From Cryptomeria japonica (lineage: Eukaryota; Streptophyta; Pinopsida; Cupressales; Cupressaceae): 64,000 bases of DNA. The position numbers and the translations under genes are program-made. The notes under the pieces are model-generated. The model saw nothing but the letters and a program-made list of their open reading frames with translations, was not told the origin of the DNA and made no database searches. This document shows, piece by piece, positions 11,361 to 24,061 of this stretch; positions within the stretch are counted from its first letter, which is position 1; each line of letters starts with the position of its first letter. Where the stretch lies: positions 668,551,852 through 668,615,851 of the forward strand of contig NC_081412.1 of the NCBI RefSeq assembly GCF_030272615.1, read 5' to 3'.

Positions 11361-13983
11361 GACATTTTTTGATCATGTTATCTGAGCCGTTGGGCCTATT
11401 TATTGTATTCATACACATTATCATTTTTGAGTTATATATATGATATGCAGGTTTTGCCAGTGATCTTTCTATGTTTTGTTTTCCACATATGCTTATATGA
11501 TGCTATGAGTTTTATGATGCATATCTATTTGATTTTATATGATTCTAAAACACAATGGTAGTTATGTATGTATCAGTGATGCTAATAAATGTAATGGTAG
11601 TTATGTATGTTTAATGAAATCTATTATGAATGATTTTGTTTTTGTATGATAATGCCAGAACAAATTTTTAACTCAGATACACTGTGAAGAAATGTTAGTC
11701 AGATGATAGATAGAATGTTAGAAAGAATGCAATTTAGACAGAAGATGAGAAATCAACAAACTAGCAATATAGAAGATGAGAATGAAATTGAAAGAATCAC
11801 AATCCCGTGTCACATATTTTATTGCACAATATATATTCATCACTGAGCCTTATTATTGAACAATGAATCTTAGCACATCAGGGTATAAGGAACCAAGATG
11901 CAAAGATATCTCATTGTAGAAACAAACGCGTAGCAAACAAGGAGTGACCCCTCCATTCTAGGAATTACACTAGGGGTCGAGGTATGTGTGGCATCTAATA
12001 GCTGAATGCCCCTATCATAGACACCCACTAGAGAAATTTCCCTAGAATTTGATCAGTTCACACCGCAAATAGCAAACAAAGAAAAAGATAATGCCCATCA
12101 TAGCTCCTCTAGTCACTTGTGGACATCCTTGAGTAGCATAGGAACAATATCTGTCACCAAATGATAAAAGATAAAGACTGACCCAGACAAAATTCAACAA
12201 CTATACTGACCTTGTGCTTTCATTCTCAGTTGCTTGATGTGATGGTTGATAATGTCTGGTCTTAGAAAGTTGTGGACCCCGTTTAAGACTGACCTCTCTG
12301 ATTTTGAGTGTATCCTCTTCTATTTAAGACAAGATAATGATCGCTTTGATATGGATATGATACAATTGATAAGACGGTTTGATCAGTTGATTGCAGATGT
12401 TTGACTGGATAGTTGCATCCTTTGTTGACTACGTGCGAAGTGTTTGTTGGATATCTACTAGGGTATTTGTTTCTCACAAGACATTTTATTGCAAGTTTTT
12501 ATGATTGATTAATTTTTTATTTTTAGTTCTTTTCCAAGAGATTTTTCGATATTTTTGTATTATGTGGATCAATATTTGAATGTTTTTTTTATTGACTTTT
12601 TCAAGACGTTTTACAAATGTTTTTGGTTGATTTTTTCAGAACTTTTTGCAGATGTTTTTTTTTTTTTTTGAGGGGGGGATTTTATGGTTTTCACTGTTTT
12701 TGGATTTTTATTTTTTCAATGTTTTTGGATTTTTCAGTTTTTCAATGTTTTGGATTTTTTAGTTTTTCTATGTTTTTGGATTTTTTCAAGACTTTATCTA
12801 ATTTTTCGGATTTTTTCAAGACTTTATATGATTTTTTGGATTTTTTCAGTTATACCCCCAGTGTGCAGACCTGTAGGACATGATGATCTATAGAATGTAT
12901 GTGGAGACAAATGAATTTTTGACATGACCTATGTTAATGCAATATGCATGATGAAGATGTATTTCTTATTTGAACAAGGTCGACTGTGTTTGTTGTAGCA
13001 TTTGTAATACACCAATTGAAATAGAGGTGCAAAACATTTCATAGATAAGTGGTCAATCGATCCCTAAGGCCCTTTGGAACATTCAACTCAACACACTTAG
13101 TGACTAGGATTTACAAATGGAGACGCGGAAAACTTCCCCCCATTGGTTCTTGAAACTTTGATCTTCTTTTGCCCATGTGTGTGCAGATGAGTTAATTCCT
13201 ACTCTTGTGTTCACTAAAGATCCTTAGCATCCTATATGACTAGCTACATGGATTATCCTAACTTCAAAATCATCCTGAATAGAGCCTCGTTGCCAGCAAG
13301 CTTTTAGAGCTCTAATGAGGTTATAGACTGTAATTTCTCAAATATTGCTCCATTGCCAGTAGGCGTTCATAGCCCTGATGGAGTTACTTGCGTGTTCCCA
13401 TAGTCAAGCTTTTTATCATATTTGTATACATGATATTTCAGTTATATATCATTTCTATTTTTCCTTGAGAGGGATATTTGGCATAGCTCTTTTTATTTTT
13501 ATTTTCTTGCCTTGACTTGTAAGTAATGAAACCTACTTGGGTGTGAAAATTACAGTAGCGCTGAAGTAGAATTTTAGATTTTTCATCAATCATATGATCA
13601 ACTAGGTGTCTAGAATGAATTAGAGATTTTCTTAATATGCTTGAGATATAGCAATTGATAGATTTTGGGTCAACAAGTCTCAAATAGTGAAATCACTACC
13701 CAACCATAAGTAAAGCGTCGTCACAGGGTAATGTTGTAAATGAATGACCTTAGGGCCTCAAAGACTTCATGTCTAAATATCTAAGAAAGTAGATGACCCT
13801 TATTTCTCTTGAATGCAAAGGAATGATAAACTTGAATAGTTGCCTTGTTTTATTAATGTTTCTATATGAAAATGCATAAACTTTGAGAATGCGATACATT
13901 TAAAAAAAAGAAACTATATGTGATGCAATGCTTTGAATAATATGATATGCAATGCGGAAAATAAAACCTAAACCACATAGCCC
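11361..13983. other. Element B spacer between PMD gene and integrase
   Basis: No convincing coding sequence. From left to right: ATGATGCATAT-rich low-complexity DNA (11400-11660); a block conserved with element C (about 11815-12130); a T-rich array (about 12480-12850) in which GGATTTTTTCAAGACTTTAT and GTTTTTGGATTTTTCAG are repeated; and a second conserved block (12850-13700) that contains the TTGACTTGTAAGTAATGAAACC marker showing where B landed in C. Short ORFs in the T-rich part are composition artefacts. Confidence 0.7.
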
Positions 13984-15190
13984 TTAGGTATAATATCGTT
14001 TAAGGTGCATGTTGTTCGTAGGGTTAGAGAGTGGATCTCCCTCCATGGTAGCCAAATTATATGTTCCATTGCCTATAACCCTTGTTATCATGAAAGGACC
14101 TAGCCAGTTAGGTTCAAATTTCCTTGGATTTTCTCATTCCGCTAGGTTCCATTGATTCTCTTTAAGGACTAGATCTCCCACTTCAAAAGTTCATGGGTGA
14201 ACTCTTTTATTATAACTTCATATTAGTCTGTTTTGATATCCTTGTAGATGATTGAACGTTGTTTATCTTTTTTCATCAAGGGTTTCTAGTTCTTGTAACC
14301 TTGCTACCTGGTAGTCTTCTTCTGATATGATGTTATGTAAGGAAACTCTTAGAGATAGTATTTCTATTTCAATGGGGAGTATTGATTTTGTACCATAGAC
14401 CAAGGAATATGGTGTTGCTCCAGTAGGTGTGCGTACTCCTATTCTGTAAGCCAAATGAGCACGATTTAACTAGAGATTTCAGTCCCGTCCAATGTCAGTG
14501 ACAACTTTCTTAAGAATTTTCAATATTATTTTATTTGTAGCCTCTACTTGTCCATTGCTTTGTGGATAATATGGCATGGCAAATCTCTGTTGCATGTGAA
14601 ATTTGTCACACAACTCTTTCACTTCCTAGTTTTTAAATGGACGTCAATTATCTGTCATGAAGCATAGTGGAATCCCATATCTACATATAATGTAGTTGAG
14701 CATGAATTTTGATATCTATTTTCCAGTGGTGTATGTAAGAAGAATTTCCTCAACCCATTTGGTAAAGTACTTAGTGGCCGTTAAAATGAAATTGTGCCCA
14801 TTGGAAGAAGTAGGGTTGATTTTACCCACTAGATCTAATCCCCATTGTGAAAATGGTCACTGTGATGTAATGGGTTGAAGATCTTGTGTTGGTGCATGAA
14901 TGAGGTCTCCATGTATTTGGCATTGTTCACATTTTTGTACATACTTATAAGCGTCCTTTTCCACATTTGGCCAATAATAACCCGTTCTCAACAATTTCTT
15001 TGACAATGGTGGACCACTTTGGTGAGCCCTGCAAATTCCATCATGGCCTTCCTTTAAAGCAAGGTGTGCTTCATTCTCATCAAGACATCAGAGAAGAGTT
15101 CCATCGAAGCCCTTTTTGTACAAAGTATCAACTATAATGGTGTATCTAGATGCCTGACGAATAAAGGTCTTCTTTTGATTTCTAGATAGA
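13984..15190 (-). pseudogene. Element B integrase (Tat-type Ty3/gypsy), decayed
   Basis: The minus strand encodes the last pol domain. A zinc-finger region with CQIHG-like pattern lies near 14915, the first catalytic Asp is in a GLDLVG-type motif near 14830, the second near 14655, and the Glu in NGQVEATNK near 14560. The readable stretch [21 protein letters not shown]-like (14263-14454) is the conserved end of the core. The C-terminal KFEPNWLGPF block and an HLKRYYT end at the stop 13984-13986 resemble element E. Several in-frame stops are present. It would insert the cDNA if intact. Confidence 0.82.
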
Positions 15191-15329
15191 TCTGGTGACA
15201 TATATTGAGTATGTAAATATGTATATATTTCATTGTACCAAGGTGATTCTGGACCCACAATTTTACATATATATTATGTTGGGGGAGTCTCATGTGCCAG
15301 TAGCATCAACTGTTCTATGATGAACTCAA

Positions 15330-15740
15330 ACTGAGTTTTGTTAGCAGGCATATTCAGAAGAGATCCTATGGTATCCATTGCATCTACTGCCTTGTTTTGT
15401 ATCCTTGGGATCTGTTCGAAGGTGATTTTGCTGAAGTGCTCTTTGTAATATTCTACTAGCTTCTTATAAGGCTTGAGTTTGTCTTCCTTTGTGTTGTAAT
15501 CATCATTGACCTAGTTTACAATCAATTGCGATCACCATAGACCTGCAATTCTTGTATTCTCCACTATATAGCTGTATGAAGTCCTATGAGAAGAGCATCA
15601 TATTCAACTATATTGTTTGTGCATGGAAAATTTATCCTAAATGATTTAGGTATAGAATTCCCTTGAGGAGTAATGAAGATAATCCCTGCTCCAGATCCAT
15701 GACTTGTATATGACCCATCAAAGTATAATTTCCACATTAA
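15330..15740 (-). pseudogene. Element B second (Tat-type) RNase H domain
   Basis: The minus strand reads a YFDGSYTSHGSGAGI-like start near 15715 followed by PKSFRI and PCTNNIVEYDAL near 15610. This is the additional RNase H domain placed between the ordinary RNase H and integrase, which is characteristic of the Tat lineage of plant Ty3/gypsy elements. Stops are present. Confidence 0.78.
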
Positions 15741-16995
15741 AGATTGTCAATGTAAACACTAGTTCGTCTCGAAAGTCTATGAGTAATGGATGACTGCCTT
15801 GTAAAGGAGTCTTTGCTAACTGATCTACTATAATTTTTCCTTTAATGGCCTTTATGTCTATGTACTCTATATCAAACTCACTCAAGATCATGACCCACTT
15901 AGCCAATCGCCTAGTCAATGTTGCTCTCCTCAATAGGTACTTGAGTGGGTCAAAGCATGCAATGAGTTGTACCTTATGACTTAGCATGTAATGTCTGAGC
16001 TTTTGGGATGCAAAGATTACTGCTAAGCATGCTTTCTCTATACGAGTATAATTAAGCTCATAGCCAATCAAAGTCCTACTTATATAATAAATGGCTCTTT
16101 CTTTTCCTTTTTCGTCATGTTGTGCCAACATAGCTCCTAGAGCTGAGTTTGTTGCTGATATGTATAACAATAGAGGTTTTCTTTGAGTAGGTGATACTAA
16201 CACTAGTGTGTTTAAAAGATAATCTTTCAGAGCTTGGAAAGCTTCTTAGCATTGTTCTATCCATTTAAAAGTAACTCCTTTCCTGAGTAAATGCTGGAAT
16301 GGGTGACACTTATCTACCAACTATGCTATGAATCTCCTTATGGATTGTAGTTTTCCTTGTAACCCTATGAGTTGTTTAAGTGTTGATGAAGATTGCATAT
16401 CAATGATTGCCTTGACCTTGGCAGGGTCTACTTCAATTCCTTTGTTTGACACTATAAACCCTAATAGTTTACATGTCGTTACGCCGAACACACACTTCTT
16501 TGGGTTTAGTCTGAAATTATACTGCTCCAACCGATCAAATATATGTGCAAGGACCGTAAGGTGACCTTCTCTTATTTGTGATTTAGTCAAAATGTCATCC
16601 ACATAATATTCAATTATGTTGTGGATCATATCATGAAACAACATTGTCAAGGCTCATTGGTATGTTGCTCCAACATTTTTGAGGCCAAATGGCATCACAT
16701 TCCAGTAGTATGTTCCCCATGGGCATGTAAAGGTCATTTTATGTTGATCTTTTGGTGCAATTTTAATTTGGTTGTATCCTAAAAACCATACATTAAGGAT
16801 AGCATTTCATTTCCAGTTGTTGGGTCAACTATCATATCGATATTGGGTAGCGGGAAGTCATCCTTAGGACAAGCTTTATTTAGATCTCAGAAATCAGTAC
16901 AGATTTTTATTCCTCCTGTGGGCTTAGTCATAGGTACCAGGTTGGATATCCATTCCGCCTAATCAATAGGTCTAATGAAACCTACATCCAGCAAC
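15741..16995 (-). pseudogene. Element B reverse transcriptase and RNase H, frameshifted
   Basis: The catalytic YVDDIL motif of RT is at about 16588-16605. Before it the minus strand reads the WISNLVP-like and FPLPNIDMIVD-like blocks (16830-16955), and after it LNPKKCVFGV, LLGFIVSNKGIEVDPAKVKAI and the RNase H blocks ALGAMLAQHDEKGKERAIYYI and RLAKWVMILSEFDIEYID. A frameshift near 16785, in the block that should read GFSGYNQ, separates the linker frame (16959-17390) from the RT frame. Domains and order match elements C and E. Confidence 0.87.
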
Positions 16996-18600
16996 TTTTG
17001 TAGTTCTATTTTGACTAGTAATGCAATACTTGGATGCATTTTTCTCAGTTTTTGCTTGTAAGGTTTAACTCCTAGCATTAAAGGTAAATGATGCAACACT
17101 AATTCAGAGTCTAAGCCTGGCATATCTGCATAGGACCAAACAAATTTGATAGGTCGTTGCTTGAAAAAAAGAATGAATCTATCTTTTTCTTCTTTGCTTA
17201 GTGATTTTTCCAGATGGATGCTATGTACAACCTCTCCTTCTGCTATGTTTACTTCTTTTGTTTCTTCTATAAGCAATGCTAAACTTTCTCTTTCAATAGG
17301 AAGGTACTCGCTCTTTCCATTATGGGTAGTTTGATCTTTATCTTTTGTTGTAAATGTACTTTCTTCTCCAAAGTATGTTGTTCTATCCAAGTCTACAACA
17401 AACTCTGCTTTGTGATCACCTTGTGGAAACCCCTCTCTGAGTCCGAGAAATTATGTAATTGCTTCGTCATTTTCAAACCAATCCAGCATTAGTTTTCCTT
17501 CTTGCCCCCAATGAATCAAGTGTGAATGTACCAGGGGTAAATCATTACTCCCTTCTATAGTAGACTCTGATAACATGAAGACTTGATTGTTTGAGTGACT
17601 TTGTGTATTTTCATCTTGTATAGGCTTTATTTGATACCTTAATATTACACTTGCTGGTGGGCTAGAATCATGGAATGATAAGAACTCATAGTCATGAGAG
17701 TTTGTCTCACTTTCAATGTGTGTTTCATCATGTGAGCTATCATCCCTTATTTCTTCTTGTTCCTACCACTGATTTTGTTGTAGATTGATTGGTCGTCTTT
17801 GGACATTAGTTACCCTTCTTAAGCCTGGTATAATCCTTTGCAATCTTTCTTCATCTAATTCGTTAGGTTGAGTGTGAGTCATTTCTCATGTCAGAAGTAG
17901 TGACAATAACCATGGATGAGATTCAGTTGGTGGTGCTGAACCTGCATCTATTGCAACATTAGCCTGCATTGTTGTACCAATAACTGCATCATTTTGTGAG
18001 TTGTTGCTAGGTTCTTGCAGGAGTTGTCTCATGTCTTCTCCATTTGATTTTGCACTAGGTGATGTAGGTACCTGATTACCTACTTGAGATGAAGATGGAA
18101 GCACCTACGTGGACAAATCCCTTTGTGGTATGTAGTCTAGCAGTTTCGTTGGTCGATTTAGTATATCAAGGGTACGATGTCTTGCTTCTGTGATATGTTG
18201 TACATGTTTATATCCCAACCCTTGATTCCCTGGATTATCATTAGGAACAATAGGCTCTAGTCTACCTTGTTTCTATAACCCTACGTCTATGGTGCCATCA
18301 TATCCATGTCTCTGGAGCATTTTGAATTTATTTCCATACTAATCTATGGGTGTTTTTGGTATTGTCATATGGTCTTCTTCTCTATATATCCAATGGTTAA
18401 CCTCTTCGTTCAATGATTCTTCTTGTAAGTCACCCCATCTAATAAAAGAGCATGAGTCTATGTATCTGACAATTTCTTTTCCTTTGTCTTGTTTTTGTAC
18501 TGTATTATGAGGTTTCCCAAAAGACTTAGGAGAAAGATACAATTGTTTCCCACTTAAAGTATTAGCAATAGAATACTCTCCACAACCCATATCTTTTAAT
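16996..18600 (-). pseudogene. Element B pre-RT linker with G-patch-like region
   Basis: This covers the poorly conserved part of pol between protease and RT. At 16959-17390 the minus strand reads the pre-RT block with SIHLEKSLSKEEKDRF, FVWSYADMPGLDSELVLHH and KPYKQKLRKMHPSIALLVK. Further upstream (18150-18340) lies a Gly-rich G-patch-like stretch, clearer in element C, and 18339-18590 carries WGDLQEESLNEEVNHWIYREED, which element C repeats. Stops interrupt it. Confidence 0.7.
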
Positions 18601-19290
18601 TTGTAAGGAGGATGTTGTAGGCATATCCTTTTTTGTTTCTATGATTTTTAATGTCTCCAGTTGTGTAGTGAGAGGTGTTGCTTGATTAATGGGTACCTGA
18701 TTATCCACACTTTCTTTCAAGTAATTGCAAGGCTAGAAGGGATTTGGATCACCCCTTATGGTGATTTCAATACCATTATATGGGAATTTGACACACTAAT
18801 GAAATATTGATGGTACTGCTTGCATGGTGTGGATCCATGGTCGGCCCAATAACATGTTATATCCCAGTTCTTTGTCTGAGACTTGAAAAGTGACTTCTGT
18901 TGTTATAGGTCCCATTTGTACAGGTAATGTTACAATGCCTTTTGATGGAGGTTCTTCATCATCGTATGCCTTGATATTTATCCTCTTGGAAGAATCAATA
19001 TGAAGTTTAGAATATCCTAGTGCCTTAACGATTTTTAAAGTACAAATGTTGAGACCGGCTCCTCCATTTATGAGTACTCTTCTGATTCTTCTCTTATGAA
19101 TGTAAGCTTCCAAATGTAGTGGGTCGTTATGAAGTAGATCATTAGGAATATATTGTTCTGTGAATGCAATACATGTGCCTTGTGTCAAATTTCCTACCAT
19201 AGACTAGAAGGCATGTTCATCTATATCTTTGTCCACTATCGAATCTTGAAGTGATTTGTCCAGTATAGCTCTATGAGTGGGTGAAATATG
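18601..19290 (-). pseudogene. Element B retropepsin-type protease, active-site Asp changed
   Basis: The minus-strand stretch 18796-19200 reads RRVLINGGAGLNICTL, then GYNMLLGRPWIHTM, the flap and C-terminal blocks of a Ty3/gypsy aspartic protease. The expected DGG active site reads NGG (near 19060), so this copy could not cleave the polyprotein. Element C has YGG at the same place. Confidence 0.78.
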
Positions 19291-20097
19291 AAAAAGTTTG
19301 AATAATGATATCTATGCCAGAGTTTTCTTAAGTTGCTCAACAACATTATAGGTCCCTACTATTGGTGGATGATTTTGTGGTATTCCTTGTAAAATTACCT
19401 TTGATCTATGAGTAACTATTGCACAGTCTCTGTCTTTGGGAGTTATGGTGATCATAGCTACTATATCATTTAACTTATAGGTTTTATCGGTATCATATGT
19501 TATTTTATCAAGATTTATGTTAAATCCCTCTTCATAGTCTTTATGTGTATGTTTGAAATCCATGAGGTTTTCTATGAGTTCATCTTCAAACCAACTTGAA
19601 TGAGATGGTTGATCATGCCCCCAGTCTCTAAGACAAAGATTTCTATCATCATTGTACTTTGGTGCCTCTGATATCATGCAAATTTGGTTATCCTATGTGT
19701 GAGTGTCTTGATATTGCTCATCTTGATCAAGTGTTTCTTGTGAATCATTGTTTTCTATATCTCCTAAGCTAATGGCATGAGTAGTATAGTCATATGATAC
19801 CTTTGTGTAGTTAGTTGTATTGTCTAGGGTACCTAATGTAGTAGCTTTCCCTTTGTCATGCTTAACAAATGGATCCTTAAAAATTATATGATTTGTGTTT
19901 GCTGAGGTTTTATCGGTATCAATTGTGATGTCCCCTTGGTTTATCATATCTTGGACCAATTTTTTCAATTTGTAGCAACTTGTTGTTTTATGACCTTTAG
20001 TCCGATGATAATCAGAGAAATCATTATCATTCCATCATGTGGGTTTGAAAGGACCTGGTTCATACACTCTTATTTCAAGTAAAGTGATCATGTTTAT
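19291..20097 (-). pseudogene. Element B post-capsid gag/zinc-finger region
   Basis: Around 19970-20040 the minus strand encodes the counterpart of the element C EYHCNKGHKTSSCYKLKN motif, here with GHKTTSCYKLKK, followed at 19693-19968 by a block with VQDMINQGDITIDTDK and FKDPFVKHDKGKA. This is the CCHC-like knuckle region of Tat/Athila-type gag. Continuing to 19312 is an Asp-rich region with VIVTHRSKVILQGIPQ, shared with element C. Broken by stops. Confidence 0.72.
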
Positions 20098-21679
20098 CTA
20101 TATTAACTTTTTGAGTGTTGACTCAATAGGTTCTCCTAGAGGTGTGTAATTTCTTCTTAGATCATTTACCTTGAGGTATCTTGTGTTCATGTTTTCTGTA
20201 GCGTTTAAATTTGTAGATGTCGTGTTACTCCCTATATGTGGATTAGATGATGGACTCATTCCCAAAGATAAAATTGGTTGAGTTTTGTTTACCGTTCTGG
20301 CATCTACAATACCATCATTGGTCACATTTTTGTTTTTTGACCAAAACTTAGATTTGTCATTGTTGTTGGTGTTGCCATACTTAATAAAACCTTGTTCTAC
20401 TAGTCCCTTCTCACATTTTAGAGATTTTTCCATGATTTGTTTGAATATGGTTAAACATTGCATTTGTATTGGACATTTAATCTTGGGAATCAAGTTTTCT
20501 GTGAGCATGTCCACTTGCTCTGTTTCTGGGATAACTGTCTTGCACCTCCTATAAAGAGCCCTCCATCGTTGTATGAAGGATACAAATGTTTCATTCTCAT
20601 ATTGTTTAGCAGCACACGAGTCCATCAAAGTAACCAGGGTGTCAATGTTATGCGAGAAGTTTGCAATAAATTGTTCAGCTAATTCTCCCCATGATGTGAT
20701 GGTTGGTGGTAAATTTGAAAACCACTCTAAAGTCGGACCCCACAGACTTTTAGGAAATAGTCTCATTAAGTAAGTATTATTTGTGGAAACCTCTATACAT
20801 GTCATAAAAAACTCTCTGATATGATCTCTAGGATCACCCTTCGCTTGATATCTATCAAATTTAGGCATTTCAAAATGTTGTGGGAAAGGTGGCATGTATA
20901 ATGTGTGATTGAATGGATAAGGATGTAAGTCCTACATTGTGTAACTCTTTTTATTGTTACCAGTCTGCATGTTCGTCAGTTGTTGTTGCAAATTCTGAAA
21001 TTGTTGTGTCAGAATATCTGTTTGAGTCAAAGGTACACCTTGTGTTTGTGTATGTCCCACAAAAGGATTCGTGGTAGCATAACTAGGAGTTTGTTGGAAG
21101 GTACCATGATTATAATTTTGTGTGTTGTGCATTCCACTAGGTAATGTGAAATAAGTGAGATGCGAACCCATGTTTGGTTGAGTTGTACTTGTTGTATTGG
21201 CAAGACCTAGATTTGCATTTTGATGACTATATGTTGATCCTATAGAATAGGAAACTGGAGGTTGGGTTGCACTTGTTTCTTGTGTTTGAATAGGTGTTGA
21301 GACACAATATTATCGGTATGCTTTGTGTTGGTATACTAACATTGATCGCCGAAGATGATGCACTTGTTTGAAAGTTTGCATTCGTGTTGACATTTGTTTG
21401 GATAGGTACGTTTTGAGGAAAACTGGAGGTCGTTGCTTGCATTTGTGTTATGGGTGGTGTTTGACTGTTATCTTGACCTAAATTTTTTCCCAGTGGTAAT
21501 ATCTTTGTGACATCAAAATCTTCAGGTAGTTTCACCCCATTTTGTAATAACAAAGATAGATATTTGTCCCTGTCACTATGTATAAGTGCATCTAAGATCA
21601 TAAGGACATGTGGATCTCATTGAGCTGACTCAATTTCTTCTTTTGTTAAATAATGTTGTAATTCATTTAGGGTAGACAT
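20098..21679 (-). pseudogene. Element B gag polyprotein region
   Basis: The start is the ATG at 21677-21679, giving MSTLNELQHYLTKEEIE, matched by MPSIDEIQHNLTKEELE in element C; a TGA interrupts at codon 21. A Gln/Thr/Ser-rich segment (20932-21600) precedes the retrotransposon gag core (20098-20895): FDRYQAKGDPRDHIREFF, GPTLEWFSNLPP, WGELAEQF, and FVSFIQRWRALYRRC. The core would form the particle shell. Stops and a frameshift near 21230 break it. Confidence 0.85.
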
Positions 21680-21903
21680 TGTCTAAGAACCTAATTGTTG
21701 ACTACTTGATATGTCCATATTCCAAGTTGGGTTTATACACTGGGCGTTGTTTGGGTCCATTATACCTTTTTCCTTTTGTGACCTTGTGACAGGCATTTAA
21801 GACTACTATATGAGGGTGGTTTTATGCAAGACGACGACTAATGCTAGACTATAGATGTGGGTATGAGGTATGCAAAACTAGACTAGACTCTCTATTGAGG
21901 ATT

Positions 21904-22173
21904 TTAATGCGAGACCTGTCGAGTATTTTTGGATTTCTCTAATGCAAGTTTTTCCATGTGTTCTCTTAGACGTTCCGCAAGAATTTCTCTGTCAATCCTA
22001 CGAGCAATTTTATACTTGATATTAATCTCGTACTCGACTCCTATATACTGATGTGCATTTCTCCTTGAGTCTAGGGCTAAGTTAGCTAAAACATCAATGA
22101 TTTCTCATTGACCATCGTTTGGCACTAGATTAGGTTGTTCGAAGGGGAGCAAACCATCACCTGGGAGACCCAT
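21904..22173 (-). pseudogene. Element B leader small ORF of the MGL...PFEQPNL family
   Basis: Between leader and gag the minus strand encodes MGLPGDGLLPFEQPNL, then PND, a TGA stop, EIIDVLANLAL, and a charged, probably helical tail with RRIDREILAERLREHMEKL; it ends at TAA 21904-21906. Element C carries two homologues in tandem (33913-34188, 34265-34531). Shared N-terminal identity across three copies argues for a protein-coding past. I do not recognise a domain; its position recalls the extra ORF upstream of gag known in Ogre-type Tat elements. Confidence 0.7.
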
Positions 22174-22221
22174 TATGACACATGCTATGACTCTGTAACT
22201 GATAATGGACTAAGATAGACG

Positions 22222-22600
22222 CATATGAAATTTAGATGAAGATGTATATGAGGATGATAATAGGGACTCAAAAGTAGGACTATGCAATGACTATGGATGA
22301 TAATGAAGACGTGAATGAGGACTATGCAAGGACTTTAGGATGATAATAAGGACGTAAGTGAGGACTATGTAAGGACTTAGGATGATAATGAGGACGTAAG
22401 TGGGGACTATGCAAGGACTTAGGATGATAATGAGGATGTAAGTGATGACTATGCAAAGGCTTAGGATGATAATGAGGACGTAAGTGGGGACTATGCAAGG
22501 ACTTTAGGACGATAATGAGGATGTAAGTGAGGACTATGCAAGGACTTAGGACAATAAAGAGGATGTAAGTGAGGACTATGCAAGGACTTCTTAGGGTCAC
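22222..22600. repeat. 42-bp tandem repeats in the element B leader
   Basis: A unit of about 42 bp (GGATGATAATGAGGACGTAA, then GTGAGGACTATGCAAGGACTTA) occurs six or more times in a row from about 22339 to 22590, with a looser copy or two to the left. The 134-codon minus-strand ORF across it (14-residue SLHSPHLRPHYHPK units) is best read as a by-product of the repeat. Confidence 0.85.
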
Positions 22601-23835
22601 AAGTATGTAAAACTTTGAGTTTTTGGTTTCAAAATGGACTTTATTTTCAGTAATTCTGTGTGTATGACAAGTTTTGTGGTTTTCCAAGCCTGAGAACAAT
22701 TGTTTGGAGGTAGATATAGCTGACACAACTGGTTTCTTTAAACAATCTCAGAAAATTCAGAGATACATAGGATAGGGCCTAAAATAGCCCAAAGGAATGA
22801 CTCAATACTGGTCCAACACAACAATACATAAAAAAACATAGAATACAATCTTAGGCTGGAAAGTGGACACCGTTCAATGAGGCCCCTGCAACAAAATACT
22901 GAAACAAGATGGATAGATGGAGAGTCTAGCAGCACTGGCTCCACTCCACGGCACACACTTCTCGGGTATGCCAGTCTCTCTTACCCCAAAGATCCAAAGA
23001 TCTTATCACCAAGGGATTTATGTCTCATAATGTAAGGTACATGAGGGGTATCTATGTGGTACGATCCACACTCCCGGAATCACTTAATGTAGGATTTTGG
23101 GCAACTAAATTGGTTCATAGTATAAGGTTTCGAGGGGTCCCGATCCAACAACGGATTCTCAGAGCAAGCCACTTAAGACTTTTGTTGAGCTTATCAGTGC
23201 AAGGAAGGCCCCCACATACATCAAATTCACTCAACACTCTAGCTGCCTAACTAGTATATTTATATAGCAGCTCGAAAAACCCGCTCAAGAGTACGCTGGG
23301 AGAGATGATATCCCCAACGCATCCCAATTTGAAGTACCTCTATGGGGTGATGAAACCCCCAGTCAAATATACCCCTCACTACGTGGAATAAAATAAAATT
23401 AGATGTTGTTGTCACCTCCTTCCTTTCTCCCAAGACCTCGAAGGTGGGTGGAAAGCTAGTTAATGCAACAATAGGTCCACCCCAAACATGATAAAAATTC
23501 TTTAACTTAAGAAAACCAAATATGATTTAATCTAATGCAGCCTGATTCACGTTCATTTTATAGCCCAAGTTGAGGTGTTGAATATGCATGTGCATGTCCA
23601 TTTTAAACACCAAATTGAAATATGAAGGCATGCATGTCAATTTTAACCATTGTTGATTTTAAGCCCCAAAAGATGAATTGTGAAATTATGCATGCATGTC
23701 CATTTTAACTGTTGTTGATTTTAAGCACCAAAAGATGAAGTGTGAGATTATGCATGCAATTCATCTAATACTAATTTGATCTTTTCTATAAATTGACCAC
23801 AGGCTGTAAACAGAAGATTAGTAGAAAAATCAAAT
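22601..23835 (-). other. Element B leader, non-coding
   Basis: I see no coding sequence or known signal here. A GC-richer part (22860-23480) contrasts with the AT-rich rest. At 23560-23770 the phrase GCATGCATGTC...TTTTAACNNTTGTTGATTTTAAGC is repeated about three times. It lies between the second word array and the tandem repeats of the gag-pol leader. Confidence 0.55.
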
Positions 23836-23839
23836 CAAT

Positions 23840-24050
23840 AGAAGATAGAAATCAAAATTTGACAAAATCGAATGCGTGACAATACTTGCGCGATTGTGTG
23901 ACAATACTTGCACGATTGCATGACAATAACAGATCAAATGCGTGAACATAACATGGCGTATGTGTAATCCTAACAGCCTGAATGTGTCACAATAACAGAT
24001 CAATTGCATAATCCAAATAGGATGATTGCGTGACAAATAGGCAAACAACA
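23840..24050 (-). repeat. Word array 2 in the element B leader
   Basis: Read on the minus strand: TTGTCACGCAATCATCC, GTTCACGCATTTG, GTTATTGTCATGCAATCGTGC, TTGTCACACAATCGCGC, TTGTCACGCATTCG. The word is that of the PMD intron array (9160-9395), here in the sense of the gag-pol transcript. Confidence 0.75.
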
Positions 24051-24061
24051 AAAAAATAAAG

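Noticed and set aside
12617-12893. Phe-rich ORFs in the T-rich spacer of element B
   Set aside because: Composition artefacts of T-rich repeats.
22322-22726. 134-codon minus-strand ORF with SLHSPHLRPHYHPK repeats
   Set aside because: It follows from the 42-bp tandem repeat; element B's relative C has no matching protein.
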